Below are positions 1 to 6,337 of a stretch of DNA of 8,292 bases, piece after piece. Source of the DNA: Desulfobacterales bacterium (GTDB lineage Bacteria; Desulfobacterota; Desulfobacteria; Desulfobacterales; JAUCGF01); assembly GCA_029940345.1 (NCBI GenBank), contig JAOZRC010000214.1, positions 1 through 8,292 on the forward strand, read 5' to 3'. The notes below the pieces were generated by a model. That model was given only the letters and a program-made list of their open reading frames with translations, was not told where the DNA came from and did not search any database. Both the position numbers and the translations under genes were made by a program. The first letter of the stretch is position 1, and every line of letters begins with the position of its first letter.

Positions 1-76
1 CCCCCCAAATCCGTTATAATCAGAATAAAATTTATGGTGGGCGAGTATTGGTTTAAAGGCTTATTTTATCAAGACC

Positions 77-1708
77 CTAATTACGGTTTTGCCTGATGGC
101 GGCAGTCATTCTTTCAATCAACGGAAGCAGGGAGGTCTTGTCAAGTGCGGAAATGGCAACTCCGTCGAAAATTCTTAGATTGCGCTCGATAACCGCCTGA
201 TCAACCCTATCCTGTTTGTTTAAAACATAGATGATTGTCAGGGCATCCAGATGAAGCTGGGAAAGTATTTTGTCAACCGCTTTGATCTGATCTTCAAAGC
301 GAGGATTGCTGATATCGACGACATGAAGGAGCAGGTCGGCGCTTTCCAATTCTTCCAAAGTCGCCCGAAATGCGACCATCAGGTCTTTGGGCAAATGACG
401 AATAAAACCGACCGTGTCGGTAATAATCACTTCGATATCCTCGGGAAAACGCAAACGACGGCTGGAGGGGTCCAGGGTTGCAAAGAGCCTGTTTTGTGTT
501 CGGACATGACTATCAGTAAGTACGTTCAGCAATGTGGATTTACCGGCATTGGTATAACCGATAATCGATATTACCGGTAAGCCGCGTTTATGGCGTTTGG
601 CTTTCTGCTGTTTACGTCGCTTTTTAACAGTATTAACCGCCTTTTCTAAATTTTGGATGCGAGTGCGCACTCGGCGGCGATTTATTTCGAGCTTCGTTTC
701 TCCGGGGCCGCGGCTACCAATGCCGCCGGTTAAACGCGACATCGCCGTATTTTGGGTAACAAGTCTGGGCAGCATATATTTCAGTTGGGCCAATTCGACC
801 TGCAGCTTGCCTTCACGGGTTTGAGCGCGTTGAGCAAAAATATCCAGGATTAGCTGGGTTCGGTCAATCACGCGAAGATCAATTCGATTCGTAATTGAGC
901 GAATTTGGGACGGATTAAGCTCTTGATCGAAAATAAGCAGGTCAACGGCCTTTTGCATGGCTCTGATAGTCAATTCATTGAGTTTGCCACTACCAATAAA
1001 GAAGCGGGCGTCAACACGCTTACGCCGCTGTATAATTGTTTCAGCAACTTCGATGCCGGCCGATAGGGCCAATTCTTTTAATTCATCCAAAGAATCCCGG
1101 GTTGAATTCAGGGACGACGATGTGATGCTCACTAAAAAGGCGCGTTCCATGCCTGCGTCAGCGGTCAATGCGGAGCTGATTTTGTCCATCTCGGCTTCCA
1201 GCGCTCGGACCAGATCTAAGCTACCGATATCTAACTGATTCGCATTAATTGGCGGAAGAATCAGATAGGGCTTTGAATCGACACTGCCTGGTAAAATATG
1301 TCCGATGTGGAACAGATGCGGATTGCCATCCTCTTTCATTGTGATTGCGGCCATCAAATCAAGTCTTAACAGGGATAGATCGGTAAGATCGTCATTGGTG
1401 AGCGGCTCATTATGCAGATGGGTGTGGACACATTTAATGCCTTTCAAACGTCCGGGGGAGGCGCGATATTCGCTCGTATCCGGTATATGAATACCCTGGG
1501 CGTCTCCGATAATGACAAACCTGATTTTACCCTGACGGTTGATTAACAGACCGATCTGACGCCGAATTTGGTATGAAAAACGGGTGATTTCCCGCGCCAG
1601 TTCATTGGTAATGAGATATTCCGGGGGAATACGGCGCCGATAAAGATTTTGTAGTCGCTTGATTTGATTGGGTTTAAGACCGCCGGTGTTGCCGAATAGT
1701 TTTTTCAT
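77..1708 (-). CDS. hflX: GTPase HflX, long form
   Basis: HflX is a ribosome-associated TRAFAC GTPase that binds the 50S subunit and helps split or rescue stalled ribosomes, notably in stress. Counting from the ATG at 1708 (543 aa), an N-terminal extension covers about residues 1-180 and the HflX domain about 187-360, with the Gly-rich RGPGETKLE loop at 333-341. The G domain follows: G1 GYTNAGKST at 384-392, G2 FATLD at 409-413, G3 DTVG at 431-434, G4 NKQD at 497-500, G5 SAL at 520-522. It is roughly 120 residues longer than the E. coli protein; the extra N-terminal part carries an HTHLHNEPLTNDD segment resembling a JAMM/RadC motif. A GTG four codons upstream (1718-1720) is also possible but lies inside a dispersed repeat, so I prefer the ATG. 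Neither start has a clear Shine-Dalgarno. It is last in the cluster, 100 bp after dnaB. Identity is very secure; the start is less so. Confidence 0.96.
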   Translation of the reverse strand: MKKLFGNTGGLKPNQIKRLQNLYRRRIPPEYLITNELAREITRFSYQIRRQIGLLINRQGKIRFVIIGDAQGIHIPDTSEYRASPGRLKGIKCVHTHLHNEPLTNDDLTDLSLLRLDLMAAITMKEDGNPHLFHIGHILPGSVDSKPYLILPPINANQLDIGSLDLVRALEAEMDKISSALTADAGMERAFLVSITSSSLNSTRDSLDELKELALSAGIEVAETIIQRRKRVDARFFIGSGKLNELTIRAMQKAVDLLIFDQELNPSQIRSITNRIDLRVIDRTQLILDIFAQRAQTREGKLQVELAQLKYMLPRLVTQNTAMSRLTGGIGSRGPGETKLEINRRRVRTRIQNLEKAVNTVKKRRKQQKAKRHKRGLPVISIIGYTNAGKSTLLNVLTDSHVRTQNRLFATLDPSSRRLRFPEDIEVIITDTVGFIRHLPKDLMVAFRATLEELESADLLLHVVDISNPRFEDQIKAVDKILSQLHLDALTIIYVLNKQDRVDQAVIERNLRIFDGVAISALDKTSLLPLIERMTAAIRQNRN

Positions 1709-1714
1709 AATCTT

Positions 1715-1785
1715 AACCACGAATAAACACCAATGAACACTAATAAAAATAAATCATTCGTGTCTATTCGTGTTCATTAGTGGTT
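1715..1785. repeat. Dispersed inverted repeat with 10-bp periodicity
   Basis: Two 30-bp arms, 1715-1744 and 1756-1785, are inverted copies matching at 24 of 30 positions around an 11-bp AT-rich centre. Each arm is three units of about 10 bp (AACCACGAAT, AAACACCAAT, GAACACTAAT on the left arm). It fills most of the dnaB-hflX gap and its left arm touches the hflX start region. Motifs of this kind (ATTCGTG, TTCATTAGTGG) recur in many bacterial genomes, which is recalled knowledge and was not searched here. In the mRNA it could form a long imperfect hairpin. It has no T-tract, so it is not a typical terminator. Confidence 0.75.
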
Positions 1786-1808
1786 CATCAAGGGCTGCAT
1801 TCCCTATG

Positions 1809-3182
1809 TCAGTCGCCGGTTGGGGATAAATGAGCCAAATTTTCAAAACGCGTGTAAGTATTGAGGAAAGTCAAATTGGCCGTTCCCACAGGTCCGTTGC
1901 GATGTTTGCCCAAAATGATTTCCGCTTTGCCTCTTTCAGGATTATTTTCGTCCTTATTATAAACTTCATCGCGGTAGATAAACGCCACCAGGTCGGCATC
2001 TTGCTCCAGGGCGCCGGATTCCCGCAAGTCTGAAAGCATCGGGCGTTTATCGCTACGTTGCTCAAGCATACGGTTTAATTGAGATAGTGCGATGATCGGA
2101 ATATTCATTTCTTTGGCCAGGCTTTTTAGTGATCGCGAAATTTCCGAGATTTCCAGGTCCCTGCGTTCACTTTTGACCGGCCCACGCATCAGTTGCAAAT
2201 AGTCAATGATAATAAGCCCTAAGCCTTTATCCATTTTTAATCGACGGGCTTTTGTACGAATCGACGTTATTGAAATGTTCGGTGAATCATCAATGAAAAT
2301 GGGCGCCTCCGTCAGGGTGCCAGCCGCTTTCGTTAGTTTCAGCAGGTCATCCTTATGAAGTATGCCTTTGCGTACACTTGATGAATTTACACGGCCTTCA
2401 CTGCAAAGCATACGCATGGAGAGTTGTTCTTTGGACATTTCCAATGAAAAAATTACTATTGGCACTTTATAGTCAACTGCCGCATTCCTGGCAATATTAA
2501 GGCAAAAAGAGGTTTTGCCCATAGCCGGACGAGCGGCAATAATAACTAAATCCGAATTTTGAAATCCGGACGTTATATTATCCAAATCTGTAAAACCGGA
2601 TGGAATACCGGTAATAAGCGATTTTTTTCCATCAAGAAGCTCAATTGTGTCAAAGTTTGATTCGATCAAATCACTAATAGGGTGATAGGGCTTGCTTGTT
2701 TTATCTTCAACAATCTCAAAGATTGCCTGCTCGGCAGAATTAATAACGTCGTCCACTTCACCCCGATCCTGGTAACAGCGTTGAACGATTTCGGTGGATT
2801 TTTCAATGAGGCGCCGCAAAATAGCTTTGCCGTGAATAATCCGGGCGTAGTGGCGCGCATTAATCGCCATGGGAACGGTGTCAATAATACCTGCCAGATA
2901 AGGGGCGCCACCCACAGACTGCAATTCCCCTTTTTCACTTAAAGCATTATTCAGTGTCACCAAGTCCACCGGTTCACTGTTATTAAAAAGGTCAATGACA
3001 GATGCGTAAATCTTTTGGTGGGCGGTTCGATAAAAATCTTCAGGATTCAGAATTTCGAGTATATCCAGTAAGGTGTCATTATCAATGAGGATAGCGCTTA
3101 ATAATGACTCTTCGGCTTCAAGGTTGTGGGGCGGAAGTTTTTCCAGGGTGGGATCAGAATTTGGGCGTGATGGTCGGTCCAC
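1809..3182 (-). CDS. dnaB: Replicative DNA helicase DnaB
   Basis: DnaB is the hexameric 5'-3' helicase that encircles the lagging strand at the replication fork, binds primase and hydrolyses ATP. The 457-aa product has the usual length and two parts: an N-terminal primase-interacting domain (about residues 15-120) and a RecA-like ATPase domain (about 180-450). Visible motifs are Walker A ARPAMGKTS at 217-225, the catalytic Glu in SLEMS (E248), Walker B IIIDYLQL with D327, the SQLNR motif at 367-371, and GKHRNGP at 425-431 with the arginine-finger region. The start is a GTG at 3182 with AAGGTG eight bases upstream; no better ATG fits. The gene follows rplI, an arrangement common in many bacteria, but here a MITE and a hairpin separate the two. 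No intein or truncation is visible. Confidence 0.98.
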   Translation of the reverse strand: MDRPSRPNSDPTLEKLPPHNLEAEESLLSAILIDNDTLLDILEILNPEDFYRTAHQKIYASVIDLFNNSEPVDLVTLNNALSEKGELQSVGGAPYLAGIIDTVPMAINARHYARIIHGKAILRRLIEKSTEIVQRCYQDRGEVDDVINSAEQAIFEIVEDKTSKPYHPISDLIESNFDTIELLDGKKSLITGIPSGFTDLDNITSGFQNSDLVIIAARPAMGKTSFCLNIARNAAVDYKVPIVIFSLEMSKEQLSMRMLCSEGRVNSSSVRKGILHKDDLLKLTKAAGTLTEAPIFIDDSPNISITSIRTKARRLKMDKGLGLIIIDYLQLMRGPVKSERRDLEISEISRSLKSLAKEMNIPIIALSQLNRMLEQRSDKRPMLSDLRESGALEQDADLVAFIYRDEVYNKDENNPERGKAEIILGKHRNGPVGTANLTFLNTYTRFENLAHLSPTGD

Positions 3183-3225
3183 AGGTTAAACACCTTAAAG
3201 CCTAAAATCGAAAAATTGAAGTTTA

Positions 3226-3258
3226 AAGGGCCTGATCCGGTGTCGGATACAGGCCCTT
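3226..3258 (-). terminator. Strong GC-rich hairpin, possible weak terminator or attenuator after rplI
   Basis: A near-perfect stem-loop lies between rplI and dnaB. The outer stem is AAGGGCCTG (3226-3234) with CAGGCCCTT (3250-3258), the inner stem ATCCG with CGGAT, the loop four bases, and A3249 is a single bulge. On the minus strand it is followed by TTTAAACTTCAATTTTTC, which is T-rich but interrupted, so termination would be partial at best. It may tune dnaB expression relative to the ribosomal genes. Confidence 0.5.
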
Positions 3259-3265
3259 CTAAGGT

Positions 3266-3273
3266 ATCGGATG
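3266..3273. repeat. Left target-site duplication of the MITE
   Basis: ATCGGATG lies directly against the left terminal repeat and is repeated exactly at 3397-3404 against the right one. Removing the element and one copy restores an uninterrupted intergenic sequence reading AAGGT-ATCGGATG-AATGA. Confidence 0.85.
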
Positions 3274-3396
3274 GTAACCGTTCACTCCCCCCTTAACGGA
3301 ACGGCTTTCCGCTCTACATGATCGCGCCATGCGTGAGTTTGTAGCGCGGGAAGCTGTCCCGCGTTAGTTTGAAGGTAGGGGGGAGTGAACGGTTAC
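3274..3396. mobile_element. MITE, IS66-like ends, flanked by 8-bp target duplication
   Basis: This is a 123-bp element with perfect 20-bp terminal inverted repeats: GTAACCGTTCACTCCCCCCT at 3274-3293 and its reverse complement at 3377-3396. It is flanked directly by an exact 8-bp direct repeat ATCGGATG (3266-3273 and 3397-3404), the mark of transposition. It encodes no protein. Inside are two smaller hairpins, CGGAA/TTCCG (about 3297-3311) and CGCGGGA/TCCCGCG. GTAA ends together with 8-bp duplications are the known hallmark of the IS66 family, so this is probably a non-autonomous derivative mobilised in trans; that assignment is inference. It lies in the rplI-dnaB gap, 12 bp beyond the rplI stop codon, and transcription through it would produce a long hairpin. 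Confidence 0.88.
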
Positions 3397-3404
3397 ATCG
3401 GATG
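3397..3404. repeat. Right target-site duplication of the MITE
   Basis: Exact copy of the ATCGGATG found at 3266-3273, abutting the right terminal inverted repeat. Both copies are intact, which suggests a fairly recent insertion. Confidence 0.85.
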
Positions 3405-3416
3405 AATGACCAGAAA

Positions 3417-3860
3417 TTATTCCGAAACAATTTCAACCGTGATTTCCGGCTCCACATCTTTATATACACGAATGGGAACATTGAAGCGGCCTAATGTTTT
3501 AAGCGGCTCAGTTAATAACAGCATTCGTTTTTCGATGACAATATCTTGATCCGCCAGCGCACTGATAATCTCTCGCACGCCAACAGATCCATATAACCGA
3601 TCCTCTTCACTTACTTTGGCGGTAATTTTACATTCAACGCCTTCCAACCGTTCAGCCATCTCTTCAGCGATCTTTCTTTCTTTGCCAATTTGCACTTCAA
3701 ATTTCGCTTTTTGCTGTTTTAACATATTGCGATTTTGGGGGGTCGCCAAAATCGCCTTACCTTGCGGCAACAGATAGTTGCGTGCGTATCCGTTGGCTAC
3801 GTCCGCTTCACTGCCAATAATCCCCAGTGATCCGATTGTTTCTTTTAAAATTACTTTCAT
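3417..3860 (-). CDS. rplI: 50S ribosomal protein bL9
   Basis: bL9 is an elongated protein of the large subunit at the base of the L1 stalk; it affects frame maintenance and ribosome spacing. The 147-aa product has the usual length. The N-terminal domain carries the family signature at residues about 16-39 (GSEADVANGYARNYLLPQGK region). A charged, probably helical connector follows at about 42-75, then the C-terminal domain with RLYGSVG near residue 88. I start it at the ATG at 3860 because GGAGGTG lies five to six bases upstream and the protein then begins MKVILKE, as in the family. An upstream in-frame ATG at 3881 would include the ribosome binding site and is rejected. It lies 57 bp downstream of the DUF2232 gene. 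Confidence 0.97.
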   Translation of the reverse strand: MKVILKETIGSLGIIGSEADVANGYARNYLLPQGKAILATPQNRNMLKQQKAKFEVQIGKERKIAEEMAERLEGVECKITAKVSEEDRLYGSVGVREIISALADQDIVIEKRMLLLTEPLKTLGRFNVPIRVYKDVEPEITVEIVSE

Positions 3861-3863
3861 ATT

Positions 3864-3870
3864 CACCTCC
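3864..3870 (-). promoter_or_regulatory. Ribosome binding site deciding the rplI start
   Basis: On the minus strand this reads GGAGGTG, with AAT (3861-3863) between it and the ATG at 3860. It selects that ATG over the in-frame ATG at 3881 and gives the family-typical N-terminus MKVILKE. Confidence 0.85.
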
Positions 3871-3903
3871 GAAGGTGTCATAATGGAAACGGAAAATCAA
3901 TTC

Positions 3904-3921
3904 TTGAAGGGTGCCCTTCAA
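3904..3921. repeat. Perfect 18-bp palindrome over the stop codon of the DUF2232 gene
   Basis: TTGAAGGG (3904-3911) and CCCTTCAA (3914-3921) are perfect inverted copies around TG. They overlap the TGA stop (3918-3920) of the membrane protein gene. No T-run follows, so it is not an intrinsic terminator; it may be an mRNA processing or stability hairpin between that gene and rplI. Confidence 0.6.
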
Positions 3922-4889
3922 TCAAGACTTTGATTTCCGGTGTCCAGTTTTTTTAGTTTACGCAGATTCAACCACATATCAAAAAAGCCTAGCCCGATAA
4001 CCAGCAAAAGGATAAACTGCTGTATGGCGATAAGGGTGTAGAAAAATAAGCGAAAGGCGCGAGGCAATTTTTTCTTTTCGAAAAAGTAAGCAATAATGGC
4101 AATACCCTGGAAAAAATAAATCGTCATAAGAACCAATATTCCGTTGATACCGATCATCTTGAAACCTTTATCGGGAAAAAATAGCAAAAGACCGCATCCG
4201 ATGGCCGGCCAGACGAGATATTCCGGTGATTGCCATGTATTAAGCGTTCCAAAATCAGGAAAAGAAAGATTTTTACGCTTCAAGAGAGGTCTTGCTAAAA
4301 GAACATTGATCCACGCAACGAAAAGCATTGCCGCAACAACAAGCGCCGGGATAATGCGTATAAGCACATATTTTATCAGGTCAAATGAATTCGCAAAAGC
4401 CTGAACAGTCGAATCGTTCATCCCCATATTTTTATACAGCGTCATTGTCAATTTGAGATTCAGGTCAACATATTCGGAAATCAGACGGGTCAAATCGGCC
4501 GCCGAAAAATTAATATATAAAATAAGGAGGGCGCTTCCTGCAATAACAGGCACACCACAAGCGAATCCGATCGTTTTTTCAATGGAAAGGTCCTTTTCAA
4601 ATAGTTCGCCTAGCATAAAGCCCACAAGCACAAGCTCACCGAAAAACAACAAATCAAATGATATGCCACTCAGAATAAGCCCCATCGCCACTAATATTAA
4701 TACTAACATGAGGCCTCCCATCTGCCGACCCAATTTCAAACGGTACAAAAGAATCGGCAGGGGGATAAACAAGGCGCATGGAAAACCAAGAATCGGGATA
4801 AAAACAGACACTGCCAAAATAAGGCAAGTGATTACAATCCCATTGACGATATCTTTATGCATATCGCTTGACATGATCAGGGGCGTCAT
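3918..4889 (-). CDS. DUF2232 (YybS-like) integral membrane protein
   Basis: The 323-aa product is strongly hydrophobic, with about eight predicted membrane segments at roughly residues 14-34, 36-50, 58-76, 79-95, 105-127, 171-197, 223-268 (two) and 278-308. It ends in a basic, charged C-terminus (NLRKLKKLD). Its pattern and its place between rpsR and rplI match the DUF2232/YybS family, found in this operon in many deltaproteobacteria and Firmicutes; the biochemical function is unknown. It resembles S-component-like membrane proteins of transporters, which is only an analogy. The start is uncertain: the ATG at 4889 has AAAAGG immediately against it with no spacing, and in-frame ATGs at 4874 and 4862 lack better sites. 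It starts 27 bp after the rpsR stop, so co-transcription is likely. Confidence 0.85.
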   Translation of the reverse strand: MTPLIMSSDMHKDIVNGIVITCLILAVSVFIPILGFPCALFIPLPILLYRLKLGRQMGGLMLVLILVAMGLILSGISFDLLFFGELVLVGFMLGELFEKDLSIEKTIGFACGVPVIAGSALLILYINFSAADLTRLISEYVDLNLKLTMTLYKNMGMNDSTVQAFANSFDLIKYVLIRIIPALVVAAMLFVAWINVLLARPLLKRKNLSFPDFGTLNTWQSPEYLVWPAIGCGLLLFFPDKGFKMIGINGILVLMTIYFFQGIAIIAYFFEKKKLPRAFRLFFYTLIAIQQFILLLVIGLGFFDMWLNLRKLKKLDTGNQSLD

Positions 4890-4916
4890 CCTTTTATCCG
4901 AAGCGGACTTTCCACT

Positions 4917-5213
4917 TTAAGTTTCTAACGTGCCGACATAAGGCAGAAGGGCAATGGTGCGAGCTCTTTTAATCGCCCGCATCAGGGCGCGCTGATGTTT
5001 GGCGCAAGTGCCTGAAATACGTCGCGGGATAATTTTGCCACGTTCGGTGATAAAATAGCGCAGATTTTTTGAATCTTTGTAATCAATAGCGAGACTGGTG
5101 TCAGCGCAGAAACGACATACTTTGCGACGATGATAAATTTTCTTCTTTTTTCTTTTATCACCATAGCCTCCACCGGTTTTGCGCCTTTGATTGGATGTTT
5201 TAAAAGCGGCCAT
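4917..5213 (-). CDS. rpsR: 30S ribosomal protein bS18, Cys-containing (C+) form
   Basis: bS18 binds 16S rRNA together with S6 in the platform of the 30S subunit. The 98-aa product has a basic N-terminus ([16 protein letters not shown]), then KVCRFC, IDYKD at residues 43-47, [18 protein letters not shown] at about 58-75 and the family ending [13 protein letters not shown]. Cys33, Cys36, Cys70 and His73 give a CxxC...CxxH set that could bind zinc, as in C+ S18 proteins; E. coli and Bacillus S18 lack the second half. This suggests growth where zinc is sufficient, and a zinc-free paralogue might exist elsewhere. The SD AAGGAGG at 5226-5232 is twelve bases from the ATG, longer than usual. It lies 63 bp downstream of rpsF. 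Confidence 0.97.
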   Translation of the reverse strand: MAAFKTSNQRRKTGGGYGDKRKKKKIYHRRKVCRFCADTSLAIDYKDSKNLRYFITERGKIIPRRISGTCAKHQRALMRAIKRARTIALLPYVGTLET

Positions 5214-5276
5214 AATATTATATATCCTCCTTGTTACAGTCCTTTAACCTTTTATATTGCGGATCAGATTGTCGGG

Positions 5277-5720
5277 TTATACGTCAGATTTATCGTCGAA
5301 ATCATCGTCGTCGAAATCATCGTCATCGAAATCATCATCAGACGCATCATCGTCCTCTTTTGGGTCATCGTCTTTATGATCATCGTCGCTTTCGACCTCT
5401 GCCGATTGATCCTGAAATGCTTGAATATCGCATTCTTTTTCAAGAAGGACAGTCATGTATTTCATCACCCGTTCATCAATTCGGAACTGCCGTTCCATTT
5501 CAGCGACCAGCGTTCCGTCACCACCGAAGTCAATACGAACATAGTAGCCGCGTCCTTTTTTATTAATATCGTAAGCCAGTCTTCGCTCACCCCATTCATC
5601 AAATTCAATCAACGCCCCCCCGTGTTGGGGAATCAGGTCTTTAATATGCGCGAATAATCCTTTCCTGTCTTCATCAGTCAGATCAGGGTCAAAAATAGCA
5701 ATCGTTTCGTATCTTCGCAT
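5277..5720 (-). CDS. rpsF: 30S ribosomal protein bS6 with Asp-rich tail
   Basis: bS6 is the partner of S18 on the 30S platform. The 147-aa product has the ferredoxin-like S6 core at about residues 1-97: MRRYETIAIFDPDLT at the start, WGERRLAYDINKKGRGYY at 43-60, and the IDERVMKYMTVLLEK region at 81-95. A very acidic tail follows (about 107-147) with 23 Asp among the last 37 residues, ending in FDDDD-type repeats. E. coli S6 has a short Glu tail that RimK extends; here the encoded tail is long and made of Asp. Start ATG 5720 has AAGGAGG four bases upstream. It is the first gene of the cluster, behind a strong promoter and a structured leader. Confidence 0.97.
   Translation of the reverse strand: MRRYETIAIFDPDLTDEDRKGLFAHIKDLIPQHGGALIEFDEWGERRLAYDINKKGRGYYVRIDFGGDGTLVAEMERQFRIDERVMKYMTVLLEKECDIQAFQDQSAEVESDDDHKDDDPKEDDDASDDDFDDDDFDDDDFDDKSDV
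5298..5342 (-). repeat. Three 15-bp tandem repeats in the rpsF 3' end
   Basis: On the plus strand the units are GAAATCATCGTCGTC (5298-5312), GAAATCATCGTCATC (5313-5327) and GAAATCATCATCAGA (5328-5342). They encode the (D)DDDF-type repeats of the S6 tail. Length changes of whole units stay in frame, so the tail could vary between strains. Confidence 0.8.
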
Positions 5721-5795
5721 TTAACCTCCTTTTGGATGTAAAGCCCCGTTGTCGCGGAGCAAGGATTGGGCAAAATGCCCAGTCATTCATAACAA
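5721..5795 (-). promoter_or_regulatory. Structured rpsF leader, possible S6:S18 autoregulatory element
   Basis: The roughly 75-nt leader holds two hairpins. One is GGGCA/TGCCC at 5768-5780. The other is GCTCCG/CGGGGC at 5743-5760 with loop CGACAA. In addition TCCTT (5765-5761) can pair with AAGGA of the Shine-Dalgarno (5731-5727), enclosing the second hairpin and hiding the ribosome binding site. Many bacteria have an rpsF leader bound by S6:S18 with a conserved CCG; a CCG is present at the top of this stem. The link to that motif is inference. Confidence 0.4.
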
Positions 5796-5801
5796 ACCTA
5801 A

Positions 5802-5831
5802 AAAATAGCATCAATCAAATATCAATGTCAA
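5802..5831 (-). promoter_or_regulatory. Sigma70-type promoter of the rpsF cluster
   Basis: On the minus strand there is a perfect -35 TTGACA (5831-5826), an 18-bp spacer, and -10 TATTTT (5807-5802) preceded by TGC, an extended -10. Transcription would begin near 5795, about 75 nt before the rpsF start codon. Confidence 0.75.
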
Positions 5832-5957
5832 GCCTTTTGAAAAGTTTTATATTTTGTATTCTGATGTGATTTGGCTTTGTAAGAAATTTATTAAAAAATC
5901 CGTCTGAAGTTGGCTGGATTAGCAAAGCGATTTCCGGCAGCATGCACTAAGTAACTA
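5832..5957. other. Intergenic, nothing recognised
   Basis: This AT-rich stretch upstream of the rpsF promoter has no convincing ORF, hairpin with a T-run or known repeat. The AT-rich part next to the -35 could serve as an UP element for the rpsF promoter, but this is not demonstrable by eye. Confidence 0.4.
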
Positions 5958-6066
5958 GGGGCGAAATAACTTCCCCATTCCAGAATGCAAACCACAGTTT
6001 GCGATGCTGTGACGCAAACTGTGGTTTGCACTCCTCTTCTGAAAATGGGTAAGTTATTTTGTCCCC
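5958..6066. repeat. Nested palindrome, REP/MITE-like
   Basis: The outer arms begin GGGGCGAAATAACTTCCCCA (from 5958) and end TGGGTAAGTTATTTTGTCCCC (to 6066), imperfect inverted copies of about 28 bp. Inside is a perfect 18-bp stem, 5986-6003 with 6013-6030 (TGCAAACCACAGTTTGCG and its complement), around a 9-base loop. Each inner arm is also a small hairpin (GCAAAC-CACA-GTTTGC), so two structures compete. I found no clean flanking target duplication. AAGTTATTT..CCCC ends are seen near REP-associated transposase genes in related bacteria; that link is recollection only. Confidence 0.75.
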
Positions 6067-6274
6067 ATTCCTAAAGTGGATTTTCAGATCCTTATTTGGG
6101 GGGATTTTCCTATGATGGTATAAGCTGCGTTTAAGCGTTCAGGTAATCAGAATATGGATAGGGAAAACAACGTTATTAAATCATACAACCCTATTTCCGA
6201 ATGATAAGCGCCCTATGATCGCGTATCAACATTGATCAAAAACATGGTGACGCCGTGATTTCCAAACAAACGTC
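6067..6274. other. Intergenic, nothing recognised
   Basis: This stretch of about 200 bp lies between the nested palindrome and the tRNA terminator. No ORF with a plausible start and coding character was found on either strand, and only short weak inverted repeats (ATAGGG/CCCTAT near 6158 and 6192) occur. Confidence 0.4.
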
Positions 6275-6312
6275 AAAAAAGGCCAGCCTCATTTTAATCG
6301 GCTAACCTTTTG
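6275..6312 (-). terminator. Intrinsic terminator of tRNA-Lys
   Basis: On the minus strand AAAAGGTTAGCC pairs with GGCTGGCCTTTT through 12 pairs (two G-T wobbles) across a loop of about 11 bases, then continues TTTTTTGACG. The stem starts about 26 bases after the tRNA 3' end. Because of the A-run at the other side it could also act on plus-strand transcripts. Confidence 0.85.
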
Positions 6313-6337
6313 AGTGTGTTATGTTTTACAGGTTTGA

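Noticed and set aside
1..76. Terminator or further gene downstream of hflX
   Set aside because: No stem with a T-run and no start of a gene could be supported in these 76 bases.
4453..4920. Plus-strand frame opposite the DUF2232 gene
   Set aside because: It lies antisense to a membrane-protein gene with proper operon context, has basic low-complexity composition and no ribosome site.
5130..5657. Plus-strand frame of 175 codons opposite rpsF/rpsR
   Set aside because: It is the antisense of two clear ribosomal genes; its Ile/Val/His-rich content comes from the Asp codon repeats.
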